Below the pieces are notes generated by a model. That model saw only the letters and a program-made list of their open reading frames with translations. It did no database searches and was not told the DNA's origin. DNA of 64,000 nucleotides, taken from the NCBI RefSeq assembly GCF_017357005.1, contig NZ_CP071589.1:1364001-1428000 (forward strand), read 5' to 3'. The translations under genes were made by a program, and so were the position numbers. This DNA comes from Staphylococcus simiae. Its GTDB lineage: Bacteria > Bacillota > Bacilli > Staphylococcales > Staphylococcaceae. Positions 38,144 through 49,261 of the stretch are shown here, piece after piece (positions within the stretch are counted from its first letter, which is position 1; each line of letters starts with the position of its first letter).

Positions 38144-38505
38144 TTTGTGTAATAAATACTAGTACTTCTTATGCATTTGTCTATACAAATGTAATCCTTT
38201 AATGAATTTTATGATGTAAAAATAAAATTTAGTGGGACTTATACAATTGATTATATCAATTGTAATCTTCTTTGTTATTTGTGTAATAAATACTAGTACT
38301 TCTTATGCATTTGTCTATACAAATGTAATCCTTTAATAAATTTTATCGTGTAAAAATAAAATTTAATGGGACTTATACAATTGATTATATCAATTGTAAT
38401 CTGCTTTAGTATTTGTGTAATAAATACTAGTCCTTCCTATGTATTTGTCTATACAAATGTAATCCTTTAATGAATTTTATCGTGTAAAAATAAAATTTAA
38501 TGAGT
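38144..38505. repeat. ~133-bp tandem repeat, about 2.7 copies
   Basis: Units start at 38144, 38277 and 38411, each beginning ATTTGTGTAATAAATACTAG. Spacing is 133 and 134 bp and the third copy stops after ~95 bp. Copies differ at only a handful of positions. Each full unit carries two inverted repeats: ATTTGT-ctat-ACAAAT and ACAATTGAT-tat-ATCAATTGT. Just before copy 1, AAGAAGTACT (38132-38141) is the exact inverted partner of AGTACTTCTT inside the unit. No spacers or protein genes, so not CRISPR. Function unknown. Confidence 0.85.
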
Positions 38506-38545
38506 ATTATACATAAATCTAAAAACATAATCTATTATAACCAAA

Positions 38546-38580
38546 ATAAAGGCTCATACAATTGATTTTTTGTATGAGCC
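38546..38580 (-). terminator. Terminator of the znu-zur operon
   Basis: GGCTCATACAA pairs with TTGTATGAGCC on the minus strand, followed by TTTATTTTGG, directly after zur. Confidence 0.85.
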
Positions 38581-38588
38581 TTTATAAA

Positions 38589-38999
38589 TTATTGTTGACA
38601 ACTTTCACAAACACCATAAACTTCTAATTTATGTTGATGTATATCCACACCTGGTAATGATGATTTTATTTGTTCGATTGGACAGTACTCAATAACTTTT
38701 GTATCACCGCATTTTTCACAAATAAAGTGATGATGGTGATGATTAGTACAAGCGATTCTAAACTTCATTTCCCCATCTAGTTCAGTACTTTCAATAATGC
38801 CTAAATCTTTAAATAAATGTAAATTTCTATAGATTGTATCAAATGATATACCTGGATAATCTTTATCCATTTCCTGTTGAATAAATTTTGCATTGATATA
38901 TTTATCCTCTTTAACAAATAAATTTACCATATCATTACGTTTATCAGTATATTTTAGTCCATTATCTTTTAAAATTTTAATTGCATCATTTGTATTCAT
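38589..38999 (-). CDS. zur: Zinc uptake regulator, Fur family
   Basis: 136-residue Fur-family repressor; with zinc bound it shuts off uptake genes. N-terminal winged HTH (~1-80: [13 protein letters not shown]..., [15 protein letters not shown]) and metal-binding C-terminal domain with [15 protein letters not shown] and the second pair GVCESCQQ, so the structural C-x-x-C pairs are both intact. Identified as Zur rather than Fur/PerR by its operon with a metal ABC transporter. Its ATG overlaps the znuB stop by 14 bp. Confidence 0.9.
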   Translation of the reverse strand: MNTNDAIKILKDNGLKYTDKRNDMVNLFVKEDKYINAKFIQQEMDKDYPGISFDTIYRNLHLFKDLGIIESTELDGEMKFRIACTNHHHHHFICEKCGDTKVIEYCPIEQIKSSLPGVDIHQHKLEVYGVCESCQQ

Positions 39000-39849
39000 T
39001 ACTACTTACTCCCTTTTTTAACTTAACTCTAACCTTTTGATAAATCATCGTTAATATTAATAGAATAACTAATAATACTACAATAACACCACCAGGTGAA
39101 ATATTCATATAAAATGCTAAAACTAAACCTACAATTACAGCGAATTCACCTAAAATAACACTTAAAATAATTAATTGTTTAAAACTTTTTGTCAATCGCA
39201 TTGCGATAGCTATAGGCAATGTAATTAGTGCACTTACTAATAATATTCCCACTACTCTCATAGATGCAGAAATCACCATAGCTACTATCGCAATAAATAA
39301 AAACTGAATCCATTTAGGAATTCCAATAACTTTACTGTATTCTTCATCAAAAGACAAAATAAACAATTCTTTATAAAAGAAAGCAATAAATAGTAATACT
39401 AGCACTGTAATTATGATGATTGTAGTTAAGTCACTCAAGTTAACAGCACTGATCGAACCAAAGAGTAGTCCAACAATTTCTTGATTAAAACCATCTGCTA
39501 ACGAAATAAATATTGCACTTAGTGCAATACCTGCACTCATAATAATTGGTATAGCAATCTCTTGATAAGATTTATACGATGTTCTTAGTTCTTCAATTAA
39601 TAAAGCACCAATTATAGCAAACAAGATACCAAACCACATCGGATTGATAAATGATGCAGCAGGTAAAATAGTTAATAAAAACATTCCAAATGATATACCA
39701 CCTAATGTCACATGGCTAAGTGCATCAGCAATTAAAGATAAGCGCCTAACTACTATAAATGCACCAATTAAAGGCGCAATAAAACCTATTAAGATACCAC
39801 TAATTAAGGAGTACCTCATAAAATCAAAATTTAATAATGCATCAATCAA
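38986..39849 (-). CDS. znuB: Zinc ABC transporter permease
   Basis: 287-residue polytopic membrane protein of the ABC-3 metal permease family, with about eight or nine hydrophobic helices and the conserved [25 protein letters not shown] (shown as [22 protein letters not shown]) near the N-terminus. I choose TTG at 39849 ([13 protein letters not shown]): GGAGGA lies 9 bases upstream, whereas an in-frame GTG at 39858 abuts that site. The ZnuA-type binding protein is not in this window and would be encoded elsewhere (e.g. adcA). Substrate is inferred from the Zur link. Confidence 0.88.
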   Translation of the reverse strand: MIDALLNFDFMRYSLISGILIGFIAPLIGAFIVVRRLSLIADALSHVTLGGISFGMFLLTILPAASFINPMWFGILFAIIGALLIEELRTSYKSYQEIAIPIIMSAGIALSAIFISLADGFNQEIVGLLFGSISAVNLSDLTTIIIITVLVLLFIAFFYKELFILSFDEEYSKVIGIPKWIQFLFIAIVAMVISASMRVVGILLVSALITLPIAIAMRLTKSFKQLIILSVILGEFAVIVGLVLAFYMNISPGGVIVVLLVILLILTMIYQKVRVKLKKGVSSNEYK

Positions 39850-39881
39850 TAATGCCACTCCTCCGCTACCATTAATTTATT

Positions 39882-40649
39882 TTAACTACAACATTCACGA
39901 TTATGTTGATGATCAACAAACCTAACAGGATGACCATAAATTTTTGATATTTCAACTTCATCAAGCGATTTAAAATCTTCTGTTGTACCGTGGAAATGTA
40001 AATGTTTGTTTAAACATGCTACTTCAGTAGCGGTATCTGCAACTACACCAATATCATGGGTAACAAGTATTATTGTTATACCTTCTTGTTTCAATTGCTC
40101 TAAAGTATCATAAAATTCGTTGACATGTTTAGCATCTATACCATTAGTAGGTTCATCTAGAACTAACACTGTTGGTTCAGAAATCAGAGCTCTTGCAATC
40201 ATAACTCGTTGTTGTTGACCTCCAGATAGTTCTGCAATGTTCTTATTCATCAAATTAGCAATGTTTAACCTATGTAATACCTGTTCTACTTTATTAATAT
40301 CTTGTCGATTAAACTTTTGAAATAATTTCTTAGTTTTAGTTAGTCCACTTAACACGACTTCTTTGACACTTGCTGGGAAGCCAGAATTAAAGGCATTTGC
40401 TTTTTGGGAAACATAGCTTAGTTTTATTGATGATTTTTTATTTTTATAATTAATTCCATCAACATAAATTTCACCGTTTTGTAAAGGTAATAAACCTAAT
40501 ATTAATTTTAATAATGTAGATTTACCTGCTCCGTTAGGTCCCACAATAGCTAAAAATTCACCTTTATTTATTTTAATATTTATATTTTCTAATACTTGCT
40601 TATCATCATAATGATAATTTACATTTTTCAATTCAAAGACTGGTGCCAT
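39882..40649 (-). CDS. znuC: Zinc ABC transporter ATP-binding protein
   Basis: 255-residue ABC ATPase. Walker A GPNGAGKST (~37-45), Q-loop YVSQK, signature LSGGQQQR (~138-145), Walker B TVLVLDEPTNGID (~158-170), His switch VTHDIG. The C-terminus is His-rich (HPVRFVDHQHNRECC), perhaps metal-binding. The ATG at 40649 (MAPVFELK) follows GAGGTG; an in-frame start farther up would run into the operator-like dyad. First gene of znuC-znuB-zur. Confidence 0.9.
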   Translation of the reverse strand: MAPVFELKNVNYHYDDKQVLENINIKINKGEFLAIVGPNGAGKSTLLKLILGLLPLQNGEIYVDGINYKNKKSSIKLSYVSQKANAFNSGFPASVKEVVLSGLTKTKKLFQKFNRQDINKVEQVLHRLNIANLMNKNIAELSGGQQQRVMIARALISEPTVLVLDEPTNGIDAKHVNEFYDTLEQLKQEGITIILVTHDIGVVADTATEVACLNKHLHFHGTTEDFKSLDEVEISKIYGHPVRFVDHQHNRECCS

Positions 40650-40668
40650 TTGTATTTTCACCTCGCAT

Positions 40669-40691
40669 TTAACTATACAATGCATAGTTAA
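40669..40691 (-). promoter_or_regulatory. Candidate Zur operator upstream of znuC
   Basis: Perfect dyad TTAACTAT-7-ATAGTTAA, ending ~20 bp before the znuC start and overlapping the likely promoter. It differs from the Bacillus Zur box (TCGTAAT-n-ATTACGA) but sits where a Zur site must be if the operon is autoregulated. Confidence 0.45.
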
Positions 40692-40730
40692 TTATGTAAA
40701 TAGTAATGTTTTCGCCTGTAAAATATTCTA

Positions 40731-40782
40731 AAAAATACTCTCGAATAGATATATACAGTGAGTATTGTATCTAATCGAGAGC
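40731..40782 (-). terminator. Terminator upstream side of nfo end
   Basis: CTCTCGATTAGATA pairs with TATCTATTCGAGAG across a 15-base loop on the minus strand, followed by TATTTTTTA. It begins 9 bp after the nfo stop, so it ends the cshB-nfo unit. Confidence 0.85.
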
Positions 40783-40790
40783 ATAATCAT

Positions 40791-41681
40791 TTATTGAGCC
40801 ATAATTTTTTCTTTAAGCTGTGGATCAAATTGTTGTGATTTGAGCATTTCAATTTCAAATTTATATGGTGGTTTTTTATCTTTTTTGTCAATACCTACAT
40901 ATGGTGTTTCCAATATTTTTGGTATATCTTTAAATTGATCATGATGCACGATATAGTTTAATGCATCAAATCCTATATAACCAAATCCGATATTTTCATG
41001 ACGGTCTTTATGAGCACCACATTCGTTTTTAGAGTCATTAACATGAACTACTTTTATTCTATCGACACCTATAATTTTATCAAACTCAGCTAAGACACCA
41101 TCAAAATTTTCTTTGACATTATAACCAGCATCATGTGTATGACATGTATCAAAGCATACTGATAAACGTTCGTTATTGTGCACTCCATCAATGATTCTAG
41201 CTAATTCTTCAAATGAACGACCAATTTCTGTTCCTTTACCAGCCATCGTTTCAAGTGCAATTCTAACATTATTATCATTTGTTAAAACTTCATTTAAACC
41301 TTCAATAATTTTGTTGATTCCTGCGTCAACACCAGCTCCAACATGTGCTCCAGGATGAAGTACAATATCTTTTGCACCTATTGCTTGTGTTCTTTCAATT
41401 TCTTGTTGTAAGAAATCAACGCCAAGGTTAAACGTTTCCGGTTTAATTGTATTGGCAATATTAATGATATACGGTGCATGTACAACAATATTTGATAAGC
41501 CATACTTATCCATCACTTCATGACCTTTTTCAATATTTAAATCTTCAATACTTTTTCGTCTTGTATTTTGTGGTGCTCCTGTATATATCATAAATGTTGA
41601 TTCGCCAAATTTATGTGCTTCTTCAGCAGAACCTTCTAACATTTTTTTACCACTCATAGAAACATGTGATCCTAATAACAT
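40791..41681 (-). CDS. nfo: Endonuclease IV (apurinic/apyrimidinic endonuclease)
   Basis: 296-residue TIM-barrel AP endonuclease of base excision repair. Zinc ligand motifs are visible: [36 protein letters not shown] (~175-188), [22 protein letters not shown] (HVNDSK, RHENIG) and a late ETPY. GGTGTAG lies upstream. It starts 10 bp after cshB, an arrangement shared with Bacillus (cshB-yqfS). Confidence 0.95.
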   Translation of the reverse strand: MLLGSHVSMSGKKMLEGSAEEAHKFGESTFMIYTGAPQNTRRKSIEDLNIEKGHEVMDKYGLSNIVVHAPYIINIANTIKPETFNLGVDFLQQEIERTQAIGAKDIVLHPGAHVGAGVDAGINKIIEGLNEVLTNDNNVRIALETMAGKGTEIGRSFEELARIIDGVHNNERLSVCFDTCHTHDAGYNVKENFDGVLAEFDKIIGVDRIKVVHVNDSKNECGAHKDRHENIGFGYIGFDALNYIVHHDQFKDIPKILETPYVGIDKKDKKPPYKFEIEMLKSQQFDPQLKEKIMAQ

Positions 41682-41690
41682 TAACTACAC

Positions 41691-43037
41691 CTAGCCTTTT
41701 TTGTTTTGTTTACGTTTTTGTCTACTCTGCTGTTTACTGAATTGTTTGCGCTCTTGACGTTTCATACGATCTACTTCTTGTTTGAATTTCTTTTTATATC
41801 CTGGTTTAACTTTATTTTTAGTTTTACTACGCACTTTATTCTTAACTTGATTTGTTAAATGATCATCTTTACGAGTACGACGTTGTCTTGCATTATGCGC
41901 TTTAATTTCTGTTAGTTCATCATTCTTAATATCGACATTTTTAAAAATATAACCTCGATCTTCTATTAATGCGATATTATGCTCTTCGTCTGGACTATAT
42001 AGTGTAATTGCTACACCTTTATAATTACCTCTTCCGGTTCTACCAACTCGATGTGTGAAGAAATCAATATCGTTAGGTACATCAAAATTAATGACATGAC
42101 TAACGCCTTCAATATCTATACCTCTTGATGCTAAATCACTAGCAATGACATATTGAAATTCCAAGTTTCTAATTCTCTTCATTTGTTGTTTACGTTCACG
42201 AGGGGTTAAACCACCATGAATCATGCCTACTTTAACTCCAGCTTCGTTAAGGTTACGAGCAAGCTCATCAGCATTATCACGACTATTACAAAAGATAATA
42301 CATAAATATGGATTTAAAATATCGATCAATTTCAAAGTCTTATCAACTTTAGCTGTACCTTTAGTTGGAATTAAAAAGAATTCAATGTTCTTTTTATTTT
42401 GCTGTTTGCTATCAACTTCAACAAATTCTGGTTGATTTAAATATTTTCTTAAAAATGGTTGTAATTGTTGTGGAATTGTAGCACTAAAGACAGCAATATT
42501 AGCATTATCATCTAATCTAGATGCAATATAGTCTACATCTTCAATTAAACCTAAATCTATCATTAAATCTGCTTCATCTATTACTAAATAACTAGCTAAA
42601 TGGGCATGTAAATGACCACTTTTGGCTAAATCATTAATTCTAGTTGGAGTACCAATAATTAATTGTGGTTGGTTTGTCGTTTTTTGCTTATCTTTTTCAA
42701 TATCAGTTCCACCAATAAATAATTTAACTGAGATATCTTTATTAAAGCTACTTAAATGATTAGCAGCATCGTATAATTGTTGTGCTAGTTCACGTGTTGG
42801 TGCTACTACGATGGCTTGTGGTTCTTTATTGTCGCTATCTATTAATTGCATTAAAGGTAATAAAAATGCATGAGATTTTCCTGTACCTGTTTGAGATTGA
42901 CCAATTAGATTTGTTCTTTTTAAAATTCTTGGAATAATTCGATTTTGAATTTCTGTTGGTTTATCAAAATTAAGGTCTTTCACAGCGTCAATTAAACTAG
43001 AGTCTAGATTAAATTGTTCAAATGGATGTTTTGCCAT
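41691..43037 (-). CDS. cshB: DEAD-box RNA helicase CshB
   Basis: 448-residue cold-shock-type RNA helicase. Motifs in order: Q motif FDKPTEIQNRIIP, motif I SQTGTGKSHA (~49-58), Ia PTRELAQQL, II VIDEADLMIDLG (DEAD), III FSATIP, V ASDLASRGIDIEGV, VI HRVGRTGRGNYKG. The C-terminal ~70 residues are strongly basic (Lys/Arg/Gln) and should bind RNA. Acts in RNA unwinding, ribosome assembly or cold adaptation. GGAGG precedes the ATG. Confidence 0.93.
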   Translation of the reverse strand: MAKHPFEQFNLDSSLIDAVKDLNFDKPTEIQNRIIPRILKRTNLIGQSQTGTGKSHAFLLPLMQLIDSDNKEPQAIVVAPTRELAQQLYDAANHLSSFNKDISVKLFIGGTDIEKDKQKTTNQPQLIIGTPTRINDLAKSGHLHAHLASYLVIDEADLMIDLGLIEDVDYIASRLDDNANIAVFSATIPQQLQPFLRKYLNQPEFVEVDSKQQNKKNIEFFLIPTKGTAKVDKTLKLIDILNPYLCIIFCNSRDNADELARNLNEAGVKVGMIHGGLTPRERKQQMKRIRNLEFQYVIASDLASRGIDIEGVSHVINFDVPNDIDFFTHRVGRTGRGNYKGVAITLYSPDEEHNIALIEDRGYIFKNVDIKNDELTEIKAHNARQRRTRKDDHLTNQVKNKVRSKTKNKVKPGYKKKFKQEVDRMKRQERKQFSKQQSRQKRKQNKKG

Positions 43038-43349
43038 GATTTGGCCTCCTTATAAGTTCATCTTAACTATTATAAAGTATATATCTACTATTTTAAATAA
43101 AAATAATAAAAAACTCGAAATTTCAACAATTAGAAATCTCGAGTTTGTATTAGTGCCTAAATCAATCAAAGGATTGTTTAATTCAACTGATTGCTTGGCT
43201 ATTTTTACACTTCAACTATTAAAACTTGTACTTTTTAGTGACAATGTCGTTGTTAGAACTATATAGTAATATATATGCTAATTAGATGATACTAACTCTA
43301 TAAATGTTACTTATATAATTGTTCAGACACACGAAATCACAAAAGATCA
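43038..43349. other. Intergenic gap between cshB start and the Nif3-like gene end
   Basis: 312 bp. The 43111-43147 hairpin is the terminator of the sequence upstream. The stretch 43148-43349 forms an unusually long 3' region (~200 bp) between the Nif3-like stop and that terminator. I see no gene in it; a 3'-derived small RNA is possible. Confidence 0.5.
43111..43147 (-). terminator. Terminator downstream of trmK-nif3
   Basis: AAACTCGAGATTTC pairs with GAAATTTCGAGTTT on the minus strand, followed by TTTATTATTTTTATT. Confidence 0.8.
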
Positions 43350-44450
43350 TTAAACATAATGGAATGGATCAGTATTTATTAGTGATGCTTTTACTTTAAC
43401 GTCTATATTCAAATCTTCAAACCAATTATCTAATAAAGTTTTTAAACCTTGTTTCATAACATATTCACTATAATGATTAATGTCTAACAAATTCACTCCT
43501 TGTATAGCAGCATCTAGTGCATCGTGATGTTTTACATCACCAGTAACAAAGATATCTGCACCTTGACTTTTAGCTTTATACTCAAAACCAATACCACTAC
43601 CACCAATAATTGCAATCGTCTGAATTTGTTCATTATATTGACCAACAAATCGAACACTAGGAATTTGAAGTTGTTTTTTCGCATATTCGGAAAATTGTTG
43701 AATTGACATAGGATTAGTAAGTTCTCCCATTATGCCTAAGCCATAATCTGATTGATCCACCATCTCAATAAAATCATAAACAGGTGTTTCATATGGATGA
43801 TAAGATTTAATCAATTGTTCTGTTAAATCCTTTTGTCCATAATCAATCATAAATTCTACTTTAACTTCTTCAACATATTCTATTTTATCTATCTCACCGA
43901 TATGTGGATTAGCATTTCCTACTGGTTTAAATTGTCCTAATCCTTCCGTTTCAAAGAAACAATATTCATAATTACCTTCTTGTGCTAAGCCTGCTTGTGA
44001 TAAATTATCTTTAAATGTTTTAACGTCTACTTTAGGTATATAAGTTTGCACTTTAAAATAATGATGTTGTTGTTGATTAATTTGACGAATATGATTTAAT
44101 TTTAATATCTTGGCTAACATATAATTAACGCCAACAGGATTAACATCTAAATTAGTATGCATAGCAATTAAATTAATATTATGTTGTATTAATTTGCGAA
44201 TGATTTTACCATAACCTTTATTCTCTATGCTTTGAACACCTTTAAAAATGAGAGGATGATGACTAATAATGGTATTATAGTTTAACTCAATAGCTTCATC
44301 TACAACTGCTTCAGTACAGTCTAATGCTGTAAGTATACCACTTACTTTTTCTGTCTCATCACCAATTAATAATCCTACATTATCCCATGATTCTGCAGTA
44401 TTAAAGGGGACTTTACTGTCTAATAGCATCATTAGTTCTTTAATTGTCAT
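43350..44450 (-). CDS. Nif3-like dinuclear metal centre protein (YqfO)
   Basis: 366-residue NIF3/DUF34 family hexamer-forming protein. Metal-binding residues lie in WDNVGLLIGD, ISHHPLIFKG (~63-72), AMHTNLDV and, late, TGDVKHHDALD. A PII-like insert domain occupies ~130-230. The family is linked to GTP cyclohydrolase I type 2-like activity and metal handling, but the role is not settled. It overlaps trmK by 11 bp, as in Bacillus (yqfN-yqfO). Confidence 0.85.
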   Translation of the reverse strand: MTIKELMMLLDSKVPFNTAESWDNVGLLIGDETEKVSGILTALDCTEAVVDEAIELNYNTIISHHPLIFKGVQSIENKGYGKIIRKLIQHNINLIAMHTNLDVNPVGVNYMLAKILKLNHIRQINQQQHHYFKVQTYIPKVDVKTFKDNLSQAGLAQEGNYEYCFFETEGLGQFKPVGNANPHIGEIDKIEYVEEVKVEFMIDYGQKDLTEQLIKSYHPYETPVYDFIEMVDQSDYGLGIMGELTNPMSIQQFSEYAKKQLQIPSVRFVGQYNEQIQTIAIIGGSGIGFEYKAKSQGADIFVTGDVKHHDALDAAIQGVNLLDINHYSEYVMKQGLKTLLDNWFEDLNIDVKVKASLINTDPFHYV

Positions 44451-45129
44451 TTTTTAACACCCTTTCAATAATAGCAATATCTGCATTTAATTCATTTAAT
44501 CGTTCTTTATGTTGTTGCTCATTAAGATGTGATTTAATTTTAACTAGGGCTGACAGTTCACGTTGCCATTTTTTATAAAAATAGTCATTTTTTGTTGTTA
44601 ATAAAACTGGACCGAATTGTAATTGTTCAGCAGTCAATTGCTTTAAGTTTTCGTTGAATTCTGCAACTACGATTTCATATATATGTCCCTTTTCTTCCAT
44701 AATTATTTCATCTATAATTTCATATTTCAATTGTTGTAACATTATTCTTATGCTTTGCGTTTGAATATTACTTTGTAAAATTAATCGTGGATGTGTATTT
44801 AATTTAGACTGACCTTCATTTAAAATTTTGGCAATTAAAGGTCCACCCATACCACAAATAGTTATAGAATTTACATTATCATCATGGTGAATGACACTTA
44901 ATCCATCACCCAACCTTACGTCTACAACATCTTGTAATGCATTAGCTGCAACATTTTTTTGTGCCGCTTGAAATGGTCCTTTAATAACTTCTCCGGCTAT
45001 AGCTGTGTCACAAATATGTTGTTGAATCGCATAAATTGGTAAATAGGCATGGTCTGAACCAATATCAACTAGTTTGCCAGGAGTTATATAGTTACTGACA
45101 ATTTTTAATCGTTCATTTAAAGAAATCAT
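44440..45129 (-). CDS. trmK: tRNA (adenine22-N1)-methyltransferase
   Basis: 229-residue SAM-dependent enzyme methylating A22 of tRNA-Leu and tRNA-Ser. SAM motif KLVDIGSDHAYLPIYAIQQ (~19-37), catalytic-site ICGMGGPLIAKIL (~92-104). GGAGAAG precedes the ATG. The gene follows rpoD after a terminator and is coupled to the Nif3-like gene. Confidence 0.9.
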   Translation of the reverse strand: MISLNERLKIVSNYITPGKLVDIGSDHAYLPIYAIQQHICDTAIAGEVIKGPFQAAQKNVAANALQDVVDVRLGDGLSVIHHDDNVNSITICGMGGPLIAKILNEGQSKLNTHPRLILQSNIQTQSIRIMLQQLKYEIIDEIIMEEKGHIYEIVVAEFNENLKQLTAEQLQFGPVLLTTKNDYFYKKWQRELSALVKIKSHLNEQQHKERLNELNADIAIIERVLKNDN

Positions 45130-45150
45130 CTACTTCTCCTTCTTATGTAT

Positions 45151-45191
45151 AAAAATGAGGTTGAAACATCATCAAATGTATCAACCTCAGT
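45151..45191 (-). terminator. Terminator of rpoD
   Basis: TGAGGTTGA and TCAACCTCA form a 9-bp stem around a 16-base loop; TTTTTATAC follows on the minus strand, 20 bp before trmK. Confidence 0.8.
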
Positions 45192-45251
45192 TATAAAATA
45201 AAGTCTATATTATAAGACTTATTGAATTAAACCATTACAATCTATGACTAG

Positions 45252-46400
<1,149 letters not shown>

Positions 46401-46572
46401 TCAATATTACTATTCTAAACTATATTCTTAATTTATTCATCCATATTTTAAATTTTATTTAACAATTTGAACTACTTTATTAATTATTTAATTATTTCCA
46501 ATTATACAAATTTGGTAATAGTACTTTACCCGTACAGGATTTACTTAATCATCATTCAACTTAATCATTCAA

Positions 46573-48372
46573 TTACATTCGTGCTTTATTCAAAGCAACA
46601 ATTTGCTCTAAATAATATTTCTGTAGTTCTAAATCACCTATTCTTGATGCTTCCCTTAATTTTTGTTGCAAAGATTCTACCGTTTCTTCGTTTGATTCAT
46701 TAATAACATTAATATAATCATCTATTTCATTTTCAAATGGTTCGTCATTCAAATGATACTGTTCAAAACTAATAAGCGTTTCTCTAATATCACTTGAATC
46801 TGTATATTGAACAACATTACTAATATCATAACGATCATTCTCAGCATAATAATCATGCAAAAGACTAAATATATACTTAAAATGTGCATTTGTAAAGTCA
46901 TTTGAATCAACACGTTGATAATAATTTAAAAAGATATCTTTATCATTCATTAAATGTTTTATAAAGGCGCGCTCAGCTTTTTCTTGTCGACTTAAATTAT
47001 CAAATTGTGCCATCCCAACTGGCACATTTACAGTGTTATAATCATAATAATCTTCTGGATACTCTGATGTAGATGAATTGTTAAATTGTACTTCATTAGC
47101 GAGTTGTTCAGGACTAATATTAAAAAATGGTGCAATATCATTTAATGCTTTTTGTCTCAAAATTGAAGATTTCATCAAAGATATATCTTGGGATAGTTCT
47201 TTTAAATAGCGTTCGTATGACAAATCATTATGCTCAATTTCGTCTTTTAAAATATTAGCTTTATAGTTGACAAAAGATTTTTTGTCATTTGTGATAAAAG
47301 CTTGGAACGCATCACTACCATATTTACCAATATATTCATCAGGATCCATTCCAGTTGGCAACTGAATTGCAAAGACATTGATACCTTGCTGAAGTAAATG
47401 TTGACCAGTTTTTAGTGTTGCTTCACTACCTGCAAAATCCCCATCAAACATGATTGTAATATTTGAAGTCAATTTCTTTATGAAAGTTACATGTTCATCT
47501 GATAATTGTGTACCCATCGTTGCTACGACATTTTTCAAACCTGCTTGATCTGCTTTTATTACATCCATAAAACCTTCTAATAATACGATTTCATCATTTT
47601 TTCTAATTGTTTTACGGGCTTTATCTAAGTTGTAAAGTAGTTTTCTTTTTTGAAATATTGGTGTTTCAGGACTATTCAAATATTTAGGTTCTTGATTTGT
47701 ATAGGTTCTACCTGAATAGCCAACTGTTCTGCCTTGAGCGTTTTTTAGTGGAAACATGATTCTATTTCTAAATCTATCATAATAACTAAAATTTTCTTCA
47801 TTACGTGAAAGCAAACCAGCTTCATATGCTAATTCTATGTCATAACCTTTTTTCTGTAAGAAGTCATGACAAAAATGTGAGTTATCAGGTGCAAAGCCGA
47901 TACCTCTCTCTTTGATCAAGTCATCAGTAAATCCCCGTTGTTGAAGATATTCTAAAGCTTTTTCACCTTCAACAGATTTCATTAATGCGTATTGATAGAA
48001 TTCTTGCATTAATTCATGCATTTCTATCATCTTCAAATCATCAGAAGCTATTTGAACATGAGACTGTTCAGAGTTGTCATTTATATCAACATGAACATTA
48101 ACTCTGTCCCCTAATTCTTTGACCGCTTCAACAAATGAAATATCTTTAATTTCTTGAGTGAATTGAAAAACATTACCACCTTTTTTACAACCAAAACAAT
48201 GACAGATTTGTTTGTCTTCAGACACAGTAAATGAAGGCGTTTTTTCATCATGAAAAGGACACAAACCGATATAATTGCGTCCTCTTTTTTCTAATTTTAC
48301 ATATTCACTTACTAAATCTAAAATATCTGTTTTATCTTTAATCTCATTTATAACCGATTGTTCTATTCGCAC
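46573..48372 (-). CDS. dnaG: DNA primase
   Basis: 599-residue replication primase. N-terminal zinc ribbon C-x2-H-x17-C-x2-C in [14 protein letters not shown] and [11 protein letters not shown] (~38-66). TOPRIM catalytic core (~250-345: [17 protein letters not shown] with the catalytic Glu, and [12 protein letters not shown] with the DxD-like acids). C-terminal helicase-binding domain. An AT-rich ~215-bp gap separates it from rpoD. Length is usual. Confidence 0.95.
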   Translation of the reverse strand: MRIEQSVINEIKDKTDILDLVSEYVKLEKRGRNYIGLCPFHDEKTPSFTVSEDKQICHCFGCKKGGNVFQFTQEIKDISFVEAVKELGDRVNVHVDINDNSEQSHVQIASDDLKMIEMHELMQEFYQYALMKSVEGEKALEYLQQRGFTDDLIKERGIGFAPDNSHFCHDFLQKKGYDIELAYEAGLLSRNEENFSYYDRFRNRIMFPLKNAQGRTVGYSGRTYTNQEPKYLNSPETPIFQKRKLLYNLDKARKTIRKNDEIVLLEGFMDVIKADQAGLKNVVATMGTQLSDEHVTFIKKLTSNITIMFDGDFAGSEATLKTGQHLLQQGINVFAIQLPTGMDPDEYIGKYGSDAFQAFITNDKKSFVNYKANILKDEIEHNDLSYERYLKELSQDISLMKSSILRQKALNDIAPFFNISPEQLANEVQFNNSSTSEYPEDYYDYNTVNVPVGMAQFDNLSRQEKAERAFIKHLMNDKDIFLNYYQRVDSNDFTNAHFKYIFSLLHDYYAENDRYDISNVVQYTDSSDIRETLISFEQYHLNDEPFENEIDDYINVINESNEETVESLQQKLREASRIGDLELQKYYLEQIVALNKARM

Positions 48373-48432
48373 ATTAAATCACCCATTACTCAGTAGTTAT
48401 AGTATTATACAAAATTAATAGCGAAAAAGAAA

Positions 48433-49251
48433 TCATTTCGATTTATTTTCTTCAATATAATGAATAATATCATTTGCTGTTTCTTCTATGGCTTTTTCCG
48501 TTACATCTATAACAGGACAACCAATTTCTTTCACAATACCTTCAAAATATTCTAATTCTTCTTTAATTCGTGCATCAGTTGCATATCTTGCTGAATCTCC
48601 CAAACCAAGTTGTTTCAGTCTCTCTTTACGAATTCTATTCAACTTTTCTTCACTAATTTTTAAAGCAATACATTTTGAAGGATCAATATCATACAAACCA
48701 TCAGGTGGTGTGACTTCAGGAACAATTGGAACGTTCATTACTTTATAGCTTTTATGAGCAAGATATTGCGATAATGGTGTCTTAGATGTTCTAGAAATAC
48801 CTAGCAATACTATATCTGCTTTAGGTAAACCTTTAGGGTCTTTACCATCATCGTATTTAACTGCAAATTCTATAGCGTCTATTTTTTTGAAATAGGCATC
48901 ATCTAAGCGATGGACAATACCTGGTTCATTATAAGGTTTCTCTTCTACTGATTGTGATAATAAATCCATTAGTGGACCCATAATATCTACTGATTTTAAT
49001 TTATATAATGCTACTTTTTCTAGCATATATTGCTTTATTTCAGGTTTAATAAGTGTATAGACAATAATTGCATTAGTGTCTCTAGCTACTTGAATCACTT
49101 CATCTATGTCATCAGTGGATTCTATATACGGATATCTTAATAATTCATTTTTACATTGTTTTGGATTAAATTGTGATATACCTGCTCTAGCAACTAATTC
49201 AGCAGTTTCTCCAATAGAATCAGAAGCTACTAAAATCTTAATATTTTCCAT
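48433..49251 (-). CDS. ppsR: PPDK regulatory protein (bifunctional kinase/pyrophosphorylase, DUF299)
   Basis: 272-residue member of the family that inactivates pyruvate phosphate dikinase or PEP synthase by ADP-dependent phosphorylation and reactivates it by phosphorolysis. P-loop-like [17 protein letters not shown] (~151-167). It is paired with the CcpN-like regulator, 10 bp apart, as yqfL-ccpN is in Bacillus, where the pair controls gluconeogenic flux. The actual target enzyme here is not in the window. Confidence 0.88.
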   Translation of the reverse strand: MENIKILVASDSIGETAELVARAGISQFNPKQCKNELLRYPYIESTDDIDEVIQVARDTNAIIVYTLIKPEIKQYMLEKVALYKLKSVDIMGPLMDLLSQSVEEKPYNEPGIVHRLDDAYFKKIDAIEFAVKYDDGKDPKGLPKADIVLLGISRTSKTPLSQYLAHKSYKVMNVPIVPEVTPPDGLYDIDPSKCIALKISEEKLNRIRKERLKQLGLGDSARYATDARIKEELEYFEGIVKEIGCPVIDVTEKAIEETANDIIHYIEENKSK

Positions 49252-49261
49252 TATTCCCCGC

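Larger units (their letters stand above)
37944..38588. other. Repeat-bearing intergenic gap between sodA and zur
   Basis: 645 bp between the sodA start and the zur stop. It contains the sodA promoter (37977-38005), the ~133-bp tandem repeats (38144-38505) and the zur terminator (38546-38580). No coding frame of note. By far the most repetitive stretch in the window. Confidence 0.8.

Noticed and set aside
38144..38505. Possible CRISPR array because of regular repeats.
   Set aside because: The whole unit is repeated tandemly without unique spacers, and no cas genes are nearby.
43036..43266. Plus-strand open frame of 76 codons starting in the cshB leader.
   Set aside because: No ribosome site; it runs across the terminator hairpin 43111-43147 and matches no known protein type.
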